A model generated the notes under the pieces. It worked only from the letters and a program-made list of their open reading frames with translations, had not been told where the DNA came from and searched no databases. This document shows positions 22,553 to 31,959 of a stretch of DNA of 64,000 nt, in pieces. The position numbers and the translations under genes are program-made. This DNA comes from Sipunculus nudus. Its lineage: Eukaryota > Annelida > Sipuncula > Golfingiida > Sipunculidae. Numbering within the stretch: position 1 is the stretch's first letter; every line of letters starts with the position of its first letter. The stretch covers positions 17,708,058 through 17,772,057 of the forward strand of contig CM049310.1 of assembly GCA_026874595.1 (NCBI GenBank), written 5' to 3'.

Positions 22553-23386
22553 ATGGCGACAATACCTTTTCAAAAGTACCAAAGCGCCGGAAACAATTTT
22601 ATCATGATAAACAACATGGACGGACACTTTGACAATTATATCTCAAATGATAGTTTTATTATACGGATGTGTGATCACCGATTTGGTATAGGAGCTGACG
22701 GCATAGTTGTACTAAAACCAACAGCGAGTGCTGACTTTGAAATGGTGTATCTGAACAAGAAGGGAGGAGTTGGGCGTCTTTGCGGTAACGGCGCACGATG
22801 TGCCGTGGCCTTTGCCTTGAACACTCACGTAGTTGACGAAAAGAAGGTTGACTTTACAGCTTGCGATGGTCACCATCAAGGGGTACGCAATACCGAAACC
22901 GGTCAGATTACGATTAGCTTCAACGACGTCACTAAGATTCTTCAGTATGACGAGGAAAATTTCTTTTCCGACACGGGCAGCATCCACCACGTGAGATACG
23001 TCAATGACCTTGACCTTGTGGATGTTTTCAGTGAAGGGCGCCAACTTTCTTTCGCCAAACAATATAAACGACCTGACAGAGGTCGCACGAATGTAAATTT
23101 CATTCGCATTGACGGTGACACTTTGTATATTAGGACATATGAGCGAGGTTTAGATGGTGAGTCATTTGCGTGTGGTACTGGGTCCGTGGCCTGCGCCGTG
23201 GTGAATTTCTACAAAACACACGGATCTCCTGCATGTGACGAGGTGGTTTCCCAAAAGGTGCGTGTACTGGGCGGACAACTCACAGTCAACTTCCGACCGA
23301 ACCAGGACGGCACCTTCACTGATGTCTATCTTTCTGGCCCGGCTGAACACGTGTTCTCAGGATCATACACGATTCTGGATTCTTGA
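22553..23386 (+). CDS. DapF-like amino-acid epimerase, copy 1
   Basis: The 277-residue product matches the diaminopimelate epimerase family over its full length. That family is a cofactor-independent two-cysteine racemase which in bacteria interconverts LL- and meso-diaminopimelate for lysine and peptidoglycan. Visible motifs are GNNF at 13-16, FGIGADG at 44-50, LCGNGARC with catalytic Cys77, a TG..HH motif at 141-146, YERG at 196-199 and ACGTGS with catalytic Cys207. The form of these motifs looks closest to Bacteroidetes enzymes (my recollection). An in-frame ATG at 22499 would add 18 residues, but it has C at -3 and A at +4, whereas 22553 has A at -3 and G at +4 and aligns with copy 2. The coding region has no intron. 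AATAAA lies at 23452-23457. Ile144 replaces the usual Pro before the His pair. The real substrate in an animal is unknown. Confidence 0.93.
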   Translation: MATIPFQKYQSAGNNFIMINNMDGHFDNYISNDSFIIRMCDHRFGIGADGIVVLKPTASADFEMVYLNKKGGVGRLCGNGARCAVAFALNTHVVDEKKVDFTACDGHHQGVRNTETGQITISFNDVTKILQYDEENFFSDTGSIHHVRYVNDLDLVDVFSEGRQLSFAKQYKRPDRGRTNVNFIRIDGDTLYIRTYERGLDGESFACGTGSVACAVVNFYKTHGSPACDEVVSQKVRVLGGQLTVNFRPNQDGTFTDVYLSGPAEHVFSGSYTILDS

Positions 23387-23451
23387 ATACCCGTTCAACC
23401 GAACATTACATTTGAAATGTTTTTGAGGACATTGTTCAATCACATTTTAAA

Positions 23452-23457
23452 AATAAA
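23452..23457 (+). terminator. Poly(A) signal of dapF-like copy 1
   Basis: AATAAA lies 66 bases after the stop codon, the usual distance for a compact 3' UTR. It is followed by T-rich sequence. Confidence 0.6.
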
Positions 23458-23822
23458 TTTTATTATATTCCAGTCCATTCTATTTTAATGAACTATTATA
23501 ATAAGCCAAGTTTGTATAATTTTAAAACGTTTCATTTGTAATGTTTTTGGTCAATATAATAAGTCATGGTAGTAAACATGTATGCATCAAATCATTCAAT
23601 GAGGAAAACGCAAGGGTCATATTTTTGTTTTGTCTTTAAGGGATTAAATGAAGACATATTGCTCAGAGCTTAGGCTATAAGTATATCACGGGAACACGTG
23701 CAATGTATCTTCTACAAGCCGAGGTGAAAAGATTTACAGATTATACCGGATTTTCCGAAAACCTCCTGAAAAAAAAGAAGGGACCCATGGGTCACTGTGC
23801 TTGGCTGAAGTTGAACTAGAAG

Positions 23823-24060
23823 TTAAAAAATCTGAAATAATATCAAATGGAGATAAAGTCTGATAGGAAGAGGTAATATAAGCCATGGATGGTTGATATG
23901 ATTGAAAATATTGTTGAAAATGATATTTCGTGATCTGACCGTATGTTTCCTTCTGTTGAAACTAGCATTTAGGCAGTTTGTAAATGTAAGATATATACTA
24001 TTACCATGCTCTGTTGGCTTTTTTATGAGCTGTTGACAAGTCAGCAGTTTACACATGTGT
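23823..24060 (-). pseudogene. LINE endonuclease relic
   Basis: On the minus strand the frame reads LLTCQQLIKKPTEHGNSIYL and LTFTNCLN, which matches the LxQLIxxPTRxxNxxLDLxxTN region near the end of APE-type endonucleases. After one frameshift the next frame gives IRSDHEISFS, matching the catalytic SDH motif that ends the domain. Only about 75 codons remain. The fragment lies 0.44 kb downstream of dapF-like copy 1. Confidence 0.6.
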
Positions 24061-24780
24061 TCAGTTAGATCCTACTTTTTTATTAAACCATTTTTTTTTT
24101 CAATTTTATAAAATCTGAACAGTTGCAATAAAGTTCCCAGTCCACAGGTGGAAGGACGTGATAGTGAATGCTGTGATGTTGGGGAGAGGTGGGGAAGGGG
24201 GGATGTGATACCGATGGAAGTTACAACACCTCTGTACCTTTGTATATATTTTTTTTATTTAATAAAGTTTATGCAGTTGATTTGGCTCATGTATTATCAC
24301 ATTATGCCTACTGATACGCATAATTATATTTTTATTAAATGATTTACATGGAAATATATTTCTTTAAAAATGCTACATTACCACAACATGGCATCTTCTG
24401 GATTACTCAAGAAATATTTCGTACATTGGAGAGGAAATAGTTTTTCAATTAAGGAAATACAGTTCGAATATTATTAATTATTGCAACACACTTAATTGTT
24501 GGGGGGTGGGAAGGGGGGGGGGTTGAGTTGAGAATAACTGTACACCTGTGACAGCAGGGTGCTGGACCAGTGTTGCATCACTAATAAGGTTACCGAGGCA
24601 GGGCTGTATAGTGACCAGAACTGGGCAGCCTGGAGATGTAAATGAATACAATAGAGCCTGTGAAAGAAACTTCAATAACTAGCCTAACTTTTTAACTTTT
24701 AGTTTCAAATTTCAGAATTTAACAGATGAATAACTTTTATGTACCTGCTCTGAAAATTTAATCAAATGTACTTACAGGAA
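24061..24780. other. Non-coding stretch
   Basis: The sequence is AT-rich, with a G-rich patch at 24498-24525. The open frames at 24148-24342 and 24478-24675 show no recognisable domain. Confidence 0.5.
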
Positions 24781-25350
24781 AAAAAACGTGCCAACGTCTA
24801 ATTTGAACAAAATTTAAGGTATTGATTTTATATTAATGCAAAAAACTTTAAAAATATACGAAATTTGGATCTAATTTGGTTTACAATTGAATCTTGATTA
24901 AAGAAATTTATACACCTGGAATAAAGTCTCTAGCTTCAATACTAAACAAGTTAAGTGATCAAATATCGTTCCGGATTTTATTAAGTGCATTATATTTGAG
25001 CCCATAACTTTTATAGATTAAGTATTTTTGACTTAATTTCTTACATGTTCATGGAAAATATATAGGGGAATAATTATGGTAAATATGAAGAAAACCAGTG
25101 GTTTTGATATTAGGCAGTCCTAAAGTGTGTTAAAATTGTGTAATAAGTTTTTCCTTAATTTTTCAAAGGAACGAAGTCGCATTGGCCCAGTTTTTCGGTT
25201 TGGTAGAGGCTCATAGGGACGTCTAATAGTATGCCAAATTTTGGATTCGTAGGTCGGACGGCCCTTCGGGCGGCACGACGGACGGACTGACGACGGACAA
25301 AGGGCCACGACTATAGCTCAGATGACATATGGTCAGCTGAGCTAAAATCA
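24780..25350 (-). mobile_element. Palindrome-ended dispersed repeat, minus orientation (family I)
   Basis: The right end has GACGACGGACAAAGGGCCAC, CTATAGCTCAGATGAC and GTCAGCTGAGCTAAA (25289-25345), the reverse complement of the terminus at 59.78 kb. The body shares TCCTTAATTTTTCAAAGGAAC, AGTTTTTCGGTTTGGTAG, GGACGTCTAATAGTATGCC and TTTTGGATTCGTAGG-type words with copies at 52.2-52.7, 59.8-61.1 and 62.0-62.9 kb. No protein is encoded, so the element is non-autonomous. Confidence 0.75.
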
Positions 25351-25449
25351 GCAGATCACTCATATAAGGCTGACAGTTGATAAGTTTGTGCTTTATGTAA
25401 ATAACGAAAATTTGCAATTATGGACAAGAAGGACCTAAAATACGTTCCA

Positions 25450-26890
25450 AATATGTGTAAATGCCATACATCAGGCTTCCGGAGCCGGGCCAAACAAGAA
25501 TGTACACTGTCAAAGCGCTTGGAATCACATTAGGTGCAACCGAAGCAAACACGGTTGAATGCAATTTTAATGAAAAACTGAAAGGTATAGAGAATGTATT
25601 TAAAATATGGAGCATGAGACCTTTAACACTAAAAGGAAGGATATTAATAAAGCTTTAGCAATATCTAAGCTTATATTACCCCTGTCTGTACTAAATATTC
25701 CAGCGCGAAATCTGAAAAAGCCCAGGCAATTATCGATAGATTTATATGGAATCACAAACCCGCCAAAATAAAACGTACTGTTTTAATGTCGATAATAAAA
25801 ACGGTGGTTTAAATGCCCGAGATTTAGTTACACAGGAACTATCTTTAAAACTGATATGGTTAAAACGATACTTGCTCTTACCCTGCATGGTGGAAAGTTA
25901 TTATTGATTGTTTTTAAATAAGATTCCTATGAACATACCTGATATACTGAACAGTAGATGTGACACGCCATTGCCAGATGATATTGCCTTATTTTACACG
26001 CATATCTTTAATAACCTTTCAAAGTTAAAAAAGGAAGTACACCCCTCTTCATGGGAAGATGTAACAAAAGAAATGTTATGGTTCAATCACAATATACATT
26101 AACGGTAGATCCGTATTATTCTCACAATGGTATAAGGCTGGAATTGAAACACTGGGGGATATCTTAGATGAAAATGGCGCTTTTTGTTCAATCAAAGTGG
26201 TGAAAGAAAAATTCGGTATTGATATGAACTATTTAGATTTCTATGGATTACAATGTGCCATACCAAGGTCCTCGAAAAATATACTTCGATACAATAAAAC
26301 ACGTTAGATTTAATCGATCAATCCAAAACAGACATATTTACTGGCAGCAAACTCTCGTGAAAAAGTATTACCAAGGCATTATATTATCTTCAAATTGTGT
26401 TGTACCTGCTGCAGTACAAAAATTGAACAATGAGATCCACATACCAATCGAGAATTGGCCTAATATATTTCAGTTTCCCTATACATGTACCCAAAATGTA
26501 AGACTATAAGACTTTCAATATAGATTAATTCACAGGATAGTGTCACATGACAGATGGCTTTATAAAATGAATATTTTAAGTTTCCTGTGTGCAAACATTG
26601 TCATGAAGAAGAAGAAACCTTGATACACAATTAATATATAAATGTAGAGTTGTTAGAAATTTTTGGGAGTATCTTGTCAGCTGGCGGAATGATATATTCC
26701 ATGTAAATATAAGACTTAAAGAAATTGATATATTATTTGGAAAGTATTATGACATATCGGAAATACATTTGAATTATTGTCTCTTAACGGGACGGTACTT
26801 TATTAACAATAACATGTATAAAGGGACTCCTTTTTCATTAATATTATTTAAATCCTTTTTACGAACTTACTTTGATATTGAGTTTTACAA
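25450..26890 (+). pseudogene. L1/Tx1-like LINE, 5'-truncated C-terminal part
   Basis: Pieces in several frames reproduce the region after the reverse transcriptase in L1/Tx1-type LINEs. They are, in order, VKALGITLG with a Lys-rich IWSMRPLTLKGRILIK (25500-25658), FIWNHKPAKIKR, GGLNARDLVTQELSLKLIW, SVLFSQWYKAGIETLGDI, YRLIHRIVSHDRWLYK, and a C-x2-C-x7-H finger-like CKHCHEEEETLIH followed by C-x5-FWEYL. Frameshifts and stops are frequent. The element is thus old and inactive and lies between the two DapF-like genes. It differs in type from the LINE at 1.4-4.9 kb. Confidence 0.75.
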
Positions 26891-28010
26891 TCACTCAGAG
26901 CGGAGTGACGAAATTAAGATCTGCTGTTTCAGATAATTTATTTGTAGAATTTGTATTCCCTCCATAATGATGTGACGTGCATAGGATGATATATATGTAT
27001 ATTAAGTATGCATATGTATTTTTGCATGTTTGCGTGTGTACACATTTTCCCATGTTGCCAATATTGTATATGAGTGGTAACGCTGAGGTGTTCAACATCT
27101 ATGTCCCTGTCTAAACATGCATTCAGACAAACAAGAACAGCTGTGTTCAGAGCTGCTACCTGAGAATTATTCTACAATTATCAATTTATAACTTTTGTTC
27201 AAAATGATCTGAGAAAAATAATCCTTATGATATATTAATCTAATGTTTCAACAAGAATGGTGATGTTTGACCGGTCTGATTATATTTATATTATCGGTAT
27301 GTAAATGAAATGAAGACAGTTGTGATATTAGAGTTATAAGCAGGTACTTGGAAAATGTGGAAAAACATGTGAATTATTACTTGTGCATTTATTTTATTAA
27401 TCTTTGTCTATTTTCTTTTTGGTTAATAAATTATTATTACCCAATCTCGATGATGAAAAGAAAGAAATTGCTGTTTTGTGAGAAAAGCAATAATATTCTG
27501 AGCCGATTGGTTTAGAAAAGAAGAAAAAGAATGTACACTGCTAAATGAAGTTTATTCATCGGTTGTGATAGTAATGTCCACACGAATAACTGCTCATCCT
27601 GAATTTAATCTAATGTTTCATGCTTTATATTTTGCATTATTACTGATTAATGGAGTCACCTTAGCCCAATATCTTTCCAAATCTCTTTAAGGTCATCCAT
27701 GGCACATCACTTGAGGTATCATTGCCCCTTTCCCTGCACGATGCCACTGGTTGAATCTGACTTTTATTCCATGGCCATTTAGCGATACAATATATATATC
27801 CACATGATGTATTATTTGAAATGATTAAAAACGAAAAAGTATTATTACCAACCTTTATTAAAGAGTGACGTCGTTAATTTTAGTCTGTCAGTATCCGATA
27901 ATATCTGGCTCTCAGGCTCTGACCAGTTCATCGGCAGGTTGGAATCATGGTTAATCCTGTGAAGCCTAATACTAAAAAAAAGTTAACCCGAACGATCATA
28001 CTTCAGAAAT
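26891..28010. other. AT-rich non-coding stretch
   Basis: I see no gene. The part nearest 26.9 kb may be the 3' UTR of the L1/Tx1-like relic. The remainder is AT-rich with no visible repeat structure. Confidence 0.4.
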
Positions 28011-28014
28011 ACAG

Positions 28015-28215
28015 ATTTTCAGATAAATGAGCAGATAGATACATACAAACATTCATAGATAGACACATACATAGATGGATAGATTGAATGATAGGATAGA
28101 CTAGAATAGAACGGTTAGATAGATTAGATAGTTCAGACGGATAGACAATTAGACAGTGAGACAGGAAGACGGAAAATAGATGAATATATAGAAAAATAGG
28201 TGCATAGATGCATTT
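28015..28215. repeat. Imperfect (GATA/TAGA)n tract
   Basis: The tract is dominated by variants of ATAGA, GATAGA and TACATACA. Its open frame (28003-28254, minus) is a repeat artefact. Confidence 0.85.
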
Positions 28216-28481
28216 ATCATAATGTATGACTAAAAGAGGTAAATGTTTGCACATTAAAATAAATGTGTTTGCATTTGTATTTGCATTTAAAGGTAGAGCC
28301 AGACAAAATATTACCCTTTACATTTACATTCAATATTAATCATTTAATGTTCAAATACAAATGCAGCTCCACAATGTTATTTATGGATAACATAATAAAA
28401 ATCAATTACGAATCTTGTATTACTTTTTTAATGATAAATTCAACCACAACGGGTCATATCAGCTCGTTAGGGTTTTTTGTT

Positions 28482-29290
28482 AGCTCAACTGACCATAGCT
28501 TTAAAACGATCACCCTTTGTCCGTCGTCCGTCCTTCTGTCCGTCTGTTAACCAGGCACTTATCTTAACCGTTTGATCCAGAAACTTCTAACGTGACATCA
28601 GTTAAGGTCCTTGGTAAATCTCCTTGCATTCCAAAATGTAAGTTCCTGTGCGTTTTTTTTTTTTAGCACTTTTTCGCTCGACCCTAAAACTTAAACATTG
28701 TGCATCAACTGCACATTTAACATTCTTACCATGAAAAATTTTAAAAAAATTCCCAGCCAGTTTTGAGCTCAGCTGACTGAAAGTCATCTGAGCCATAGCG
28801 ATCACCCTTTGTCCGTCGTCTGTCCGGCCGTCCGGGCGTCCGGCCGTCCGTTAACAAGTAACAAATCGTTACCGCTGGACCTGGAATCTTCAAACTTGAC
28901 ATCCAGAGAGGTCCATAAAAAATCTCTTTGGAAACCTGAAATAATCTCTCTGTTACCCATATTCTCCGACCTATGGAGCTTGTAAGTAACCTCAGAATAA
29001 TCAAATTTGATAAAAAAGCTCAAGTATCTGAATAACTACTGCATTGATCACCATGATTTTTTGCATGAATATTGATCATGGAGTATTCCATCAGTTCCTG
29101 GTTGCGCCACCTGTACTTTTACTAATTTTTACGATGTTTTCTCTATTTTTGATACTTTCAAAGATGCTGTCAACTGTAAACAGGGCACAAATCGTAACCG
29201 CTGGACCTGGAATCTTCTAACTTTACATTCAGGGAGGTCGATAGGACAATAGAATTAGGACAATTAGAATACAACTTAAATCACCTTTTT
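28482..29290 (+). mobile_element. Two nested palindrome-ended repeats (family II)
   Basis: AGCTCAACTGACCATAGCT at about 28482 and GAGCTCAGCTGACTGAAAG at about 28764 each lead into TTTGTCCGTCGTC(T)GTCC and a GTTAAC, so the second copy begins inside the first. The bodies share CCTGGAATCTTC, CATCCAGAGAGGTCCAT and GGTTGCGCCACCTGTA with the 336 bp array at 38-40 kb. No protein is encoded. Confidence 0.7.
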
Positions 29291-29600
29291 TGTTTAAATA
29301 AATTTTTTTTTCAGCAGATATAATTTATTCTTGTTATAGGGAAATATTACATAACCTGAGGCAAAGGGTATATTTCCACAGCTGGATACGGAAAATAATT
29401 AATTTCTAGAAAAGGTTTGAAAATAAACAACAAGAACATAGAGATCATAATTTATTTTACGATAGTTTCTGGGACAATGATGTTAAATGTAGTGCTAAAA
29501 TTAAAAAAAAAAGTGCTTGTGAAGATTTTTTAAAGAAGCAGGGATCAGCTATAAACACTTTTTTCACATATCGAACACGTCAATAAAATTCCCGATGTCA
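29290..29600. other. AT-rich stretch, probable 3' flank of dapF-like copy 2
   Basis: TTTATT at 29451-29456 reads as AATAAA on the minus strand, about 190 bases beyond the copy 2 stop, and could be its poly(A) signal. Otherwise the stretch is AT-rich without coding signal. Confidence 0.4.
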
Positions 29601-29605
29601 TGAGT

Positions 29606-29637
29606 GTTCTAGAATCTGGAATCGTGTATGATCCTTA
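29606..29637 (-). pseudogene. Duplicated 3' tip of dapF-like gene
   Basis: GAATCTGGAATCGTGTATG and the next bases at 29611-29635 repeat the last 25 bases of the copy 2 coding end (29651-29675) at an offset of exactly 40, with one mismatch. At that mismatch the fragment agrees with copy 1 (ACGATT) and not with copy 2 (AAGATT). It looks like a partial tandem duplication that kept the older base. Confidence 0.75.
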
Positions 29638-29647
29638 TTAGACGAGT

Positions 29648-30475
29648 TCAAGAATCTGGAATCTTGTATGATCCTGAGAACACGTGTTCAGCCGGACCAC
29701 AAAGATAGACATCTGTGAAGGTGCCGTCCTGGTTCGGTCTGAAGTTGACTGTGAGTAGTCCGCCCAGTACACGCACCTTTTGGGAAACCACCTCGCCACA
29801 TGTTAGAGCTCCATGTGTTTTGTAGAAATTCACCACGGCGCAGGCCACGGACCCAGTACCACACGCAAATGACTCACAGTCTAACGCGGATTCATAGGTT
29901 TTTATATGCAAAGCGTCCCCATTAACATGGACGAAATTTACGCATGTGTCACGTACATCTTCATATTGCTGGGAATAACGAATATTCCGGCCTTCACGGG
30001 AAACATCCACAAGGTCAAGGTCTTCCACGTATCTCGCATGGTGAGGTGTACCCGTATTTGCAAAGAAATTTTCTTTGTCATATCGAAGAATCTTTGTGAC
30101 GTCATTGAAGCTAACGTTAATGTGACCGGTTTCGGTATCGCGTACCCCTTGATGGTGACCATCGCAAGCTGTAAAGTCAACGTTCTTTTTGTCAACTATC
30201 TGATTGTTTAAGGCAAATGCGACAGCACATCTTGAGCCGTTTCCACAGAGCTGCCCCACTTTTCCTATCTTGTCTAAATACATCATTTCAAAGTCGGCGC
30301 TCGCTGTTGGTTTCAATACAACCATGCCATCAGCCCCAATTCCAAAGCGGTTGTCACACATGCGTTTAATAAGACTTTCGTTCAAGATATAATCGTCAAA
30401 GGAACCGTCCATGTTGTTTATCATAATGAAGTTGTTTCCGGCGCCCTGGTACTTTTGAAAGGATATTGCCGCCAT
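29648..30475 (-). CDS. DapF-like amino-acid epimerase, copy 2
   Basis: The 275-residue product is about three quarters identical by eye to copy 1 and is co-linear with it throughout. It keeps GNNF at 13-16, FGIGADG, LCGNGSRC with Cys77, TGTPHH at 141-146 and ACGTGS with Cys205. In place of YERG it has YESA (194-197), so the conserved Arg that contacts the substrate carboxylate in bacterial DapF is Ser196. The next Gly is also changed. Activity may therefore be altered or lost, although the frame is fully open. The ATG has A at -3 and G at +4. CTTATTCAG ends at 30487 on this strand, so a spliced 5' leader is likely. The coding region has no intron. The gene faces copy 1 tail to tail, with repeats and LINE relics between. 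Confidence 0.92.
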   Translation of the reverse strand: MAAISFQKYQGAGNNFIMINNMDGSFDDYILNESLIKRMCDNRFGIGADGMVVLKPTASADFEMMYLDKIGKVGQLCGNGSRCAVAFALNNQIVDKKNVDFTACDGHHQGVRDTETGHINVSFNDVTKILRYDKENFFANTGTPHHARYVEDLDLVDVSREGRNIRYSQQYEDVRDTCVNFVHVNGDALHIKTYESALDCESFACGTGSVACAVVNFYKTHGALTCGEVVSQKVRVLGGLLTVNFRPNQDGTFTDVYLCGPAEHVFSGSYKIPDS

Positions 30476-30487
30476 TATAACAGAATC

Positions 30488-30898
30488 TGAATAAGAGATT
30501 ACAAAAAAATAAGCTTTTAATAAAACTGTTATTCATGAAAAAGAGGAATATAAATTGATTGCCTATTTACAATATAAAGTTCGTTGACGAGCGTGTGTCT
30601 TATCTTTTCTTTAATAATTTATAAAATTCTTCTCTGAGCCCATGGATGCTTACATTTCATGAAAGTTCCCCCTTAACATCATGTCCGTGGAAAAGCTGTA
30701 TTCCATTTTATAATTATATTGTTACGGTTGAAGCAAACTTTTTTTTTTGTTGTTAAAATAATTTATTGATGCATTACTTATAAATATACAAAGTTAAAAT
30801 AACTTGAGATTTTGTTAAAATAGGAATGTGGCCCCACGACTGTTATATTATTGTTTACTTTCAAAATGATTTCACACGATATTTATGTTTGAAATGTA
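30488..30898. other. Upstream region or 5' UTR intron of dapF-like copy 2
   Basis: This AT-rich stretch lies between the acceptor-like CTTATTCAG of copy 2 (minus strand) and the MITE. I see no TATAAATA box on the minus strand like that of copy 1. The promoter may lie beyond the MITE. Confidence 0.3.
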
Positions 30899-31898
30899 CG
30901 GTGGCTGATTTAGGACACAGAAAAAAAAAATATTTATCTCGAGATCTCGTGGGTACCTTACTGTTTTAAATATACAAAAAAATATGAGCTTCTTTTGTAC
31001 AATTTCTTTCAGCTTTTTGTTTTTATTGAAAGAGTGTGTTGTTTTATGGAAAATGTATTAGACCATCATAAATTAAAATATGCTAAAAATGATTACTGTG
31101 TTTTCGGGTAGGTACGCTGGGGGGGGGGGGGGGGGGGAGGGGTGATTCAGTCCCCAAAGCCCAAGTCTTGATCCATTATAGCCATAACTATAGCTCAGAT
31201 TACCTTTAGTCAACCTATCTTCATAAATGTTTTATATTCATAAATAAACGGCTTAAATATTTCGATCATCTCTCGTCATGATTTTTCTTCAGCAAAATGC
31301 TCTATTTTGGTCTAAAAGTTGCTATTCACCTGCCTTATTTATAGAATCTTTGTAATACCGGCTAACTCTGCATATACATATAAAAGAAGTGAAGGTAATC
31401 ATAAACAAAATCTAGGTAAACATAATCTATTAAACCTTTCATAAAAATGAGCCAATCCCATGGGAAAAGGCGGTGTCTTTGTCTATATCCACGTGTTTTT
31501 ATAACATGGGTCGGGGGGGGGGGGGGGGGGCTAAAATTGCCACCGATCGTAATAGAAAGACGTCCGGCAGAAACATCTGGCTTCAATTCAGAGAGTACAG
31601 AGTTCTGTAAATGACAAATACTGCATTGCTTCACATGCTCTAACGAATATCAACTTGTGATCTTTCAATTACTCGGTTACATGTTTTTATCTGCATGTTA
31701 ACACTTGCTCAAGTGCCTTGTGTAATATACAAGTAGCCTGTAGATAAAATGTTTATACGTCAAAGTGGCGTTATAAGACCCATTCCCAACTAGGGTTACC
31801 TTTATTTTTTTTTGCTTCCTAATTTTTTTTTTTCGCGAAATTCTATGTCGAGATCTCGAGATAAATATTTTTTTTTCTGTGTCCTAAATCAGCCACCG
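30899..31898. mobile_element. 1000 bp MITE with ~50 bp terminal inverted repeats and TA target duplication
   Basis: The left end, CGGTGGCTGATTTAGGACAC at 30899 running to CTCGAGATCTCG at 30949, is repeated in inverse at 31849-31898. It differs only by one base in a poly-A run (10 versus 9). TA stands directly outside both ends (30897-30898 and 31899-31900), as expected for a Tc1/mariner-type insertion. The interior has two poly-G runs (31119-31137, 31513-31530) and no transposase, so it is non-autonomous. The near-perfect ends suggest recent activity. It lies 424 bases upstream of the start of dapF-like copy 2. Confidence 0.9.
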
Positions 31899-31959
31899 TA
31901 GAAATGTATATCAATACATTTAGTAATTAAGTTAGATAATATAAAGTAAAAATAATCCT

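Noticed and set aside
22712-23062. 116-codon open frame antisense to DapF-like copy 1, and similar frames at 29906-30211
   Set aside because: These are antisense shadows of the real coding region without independent motifs.
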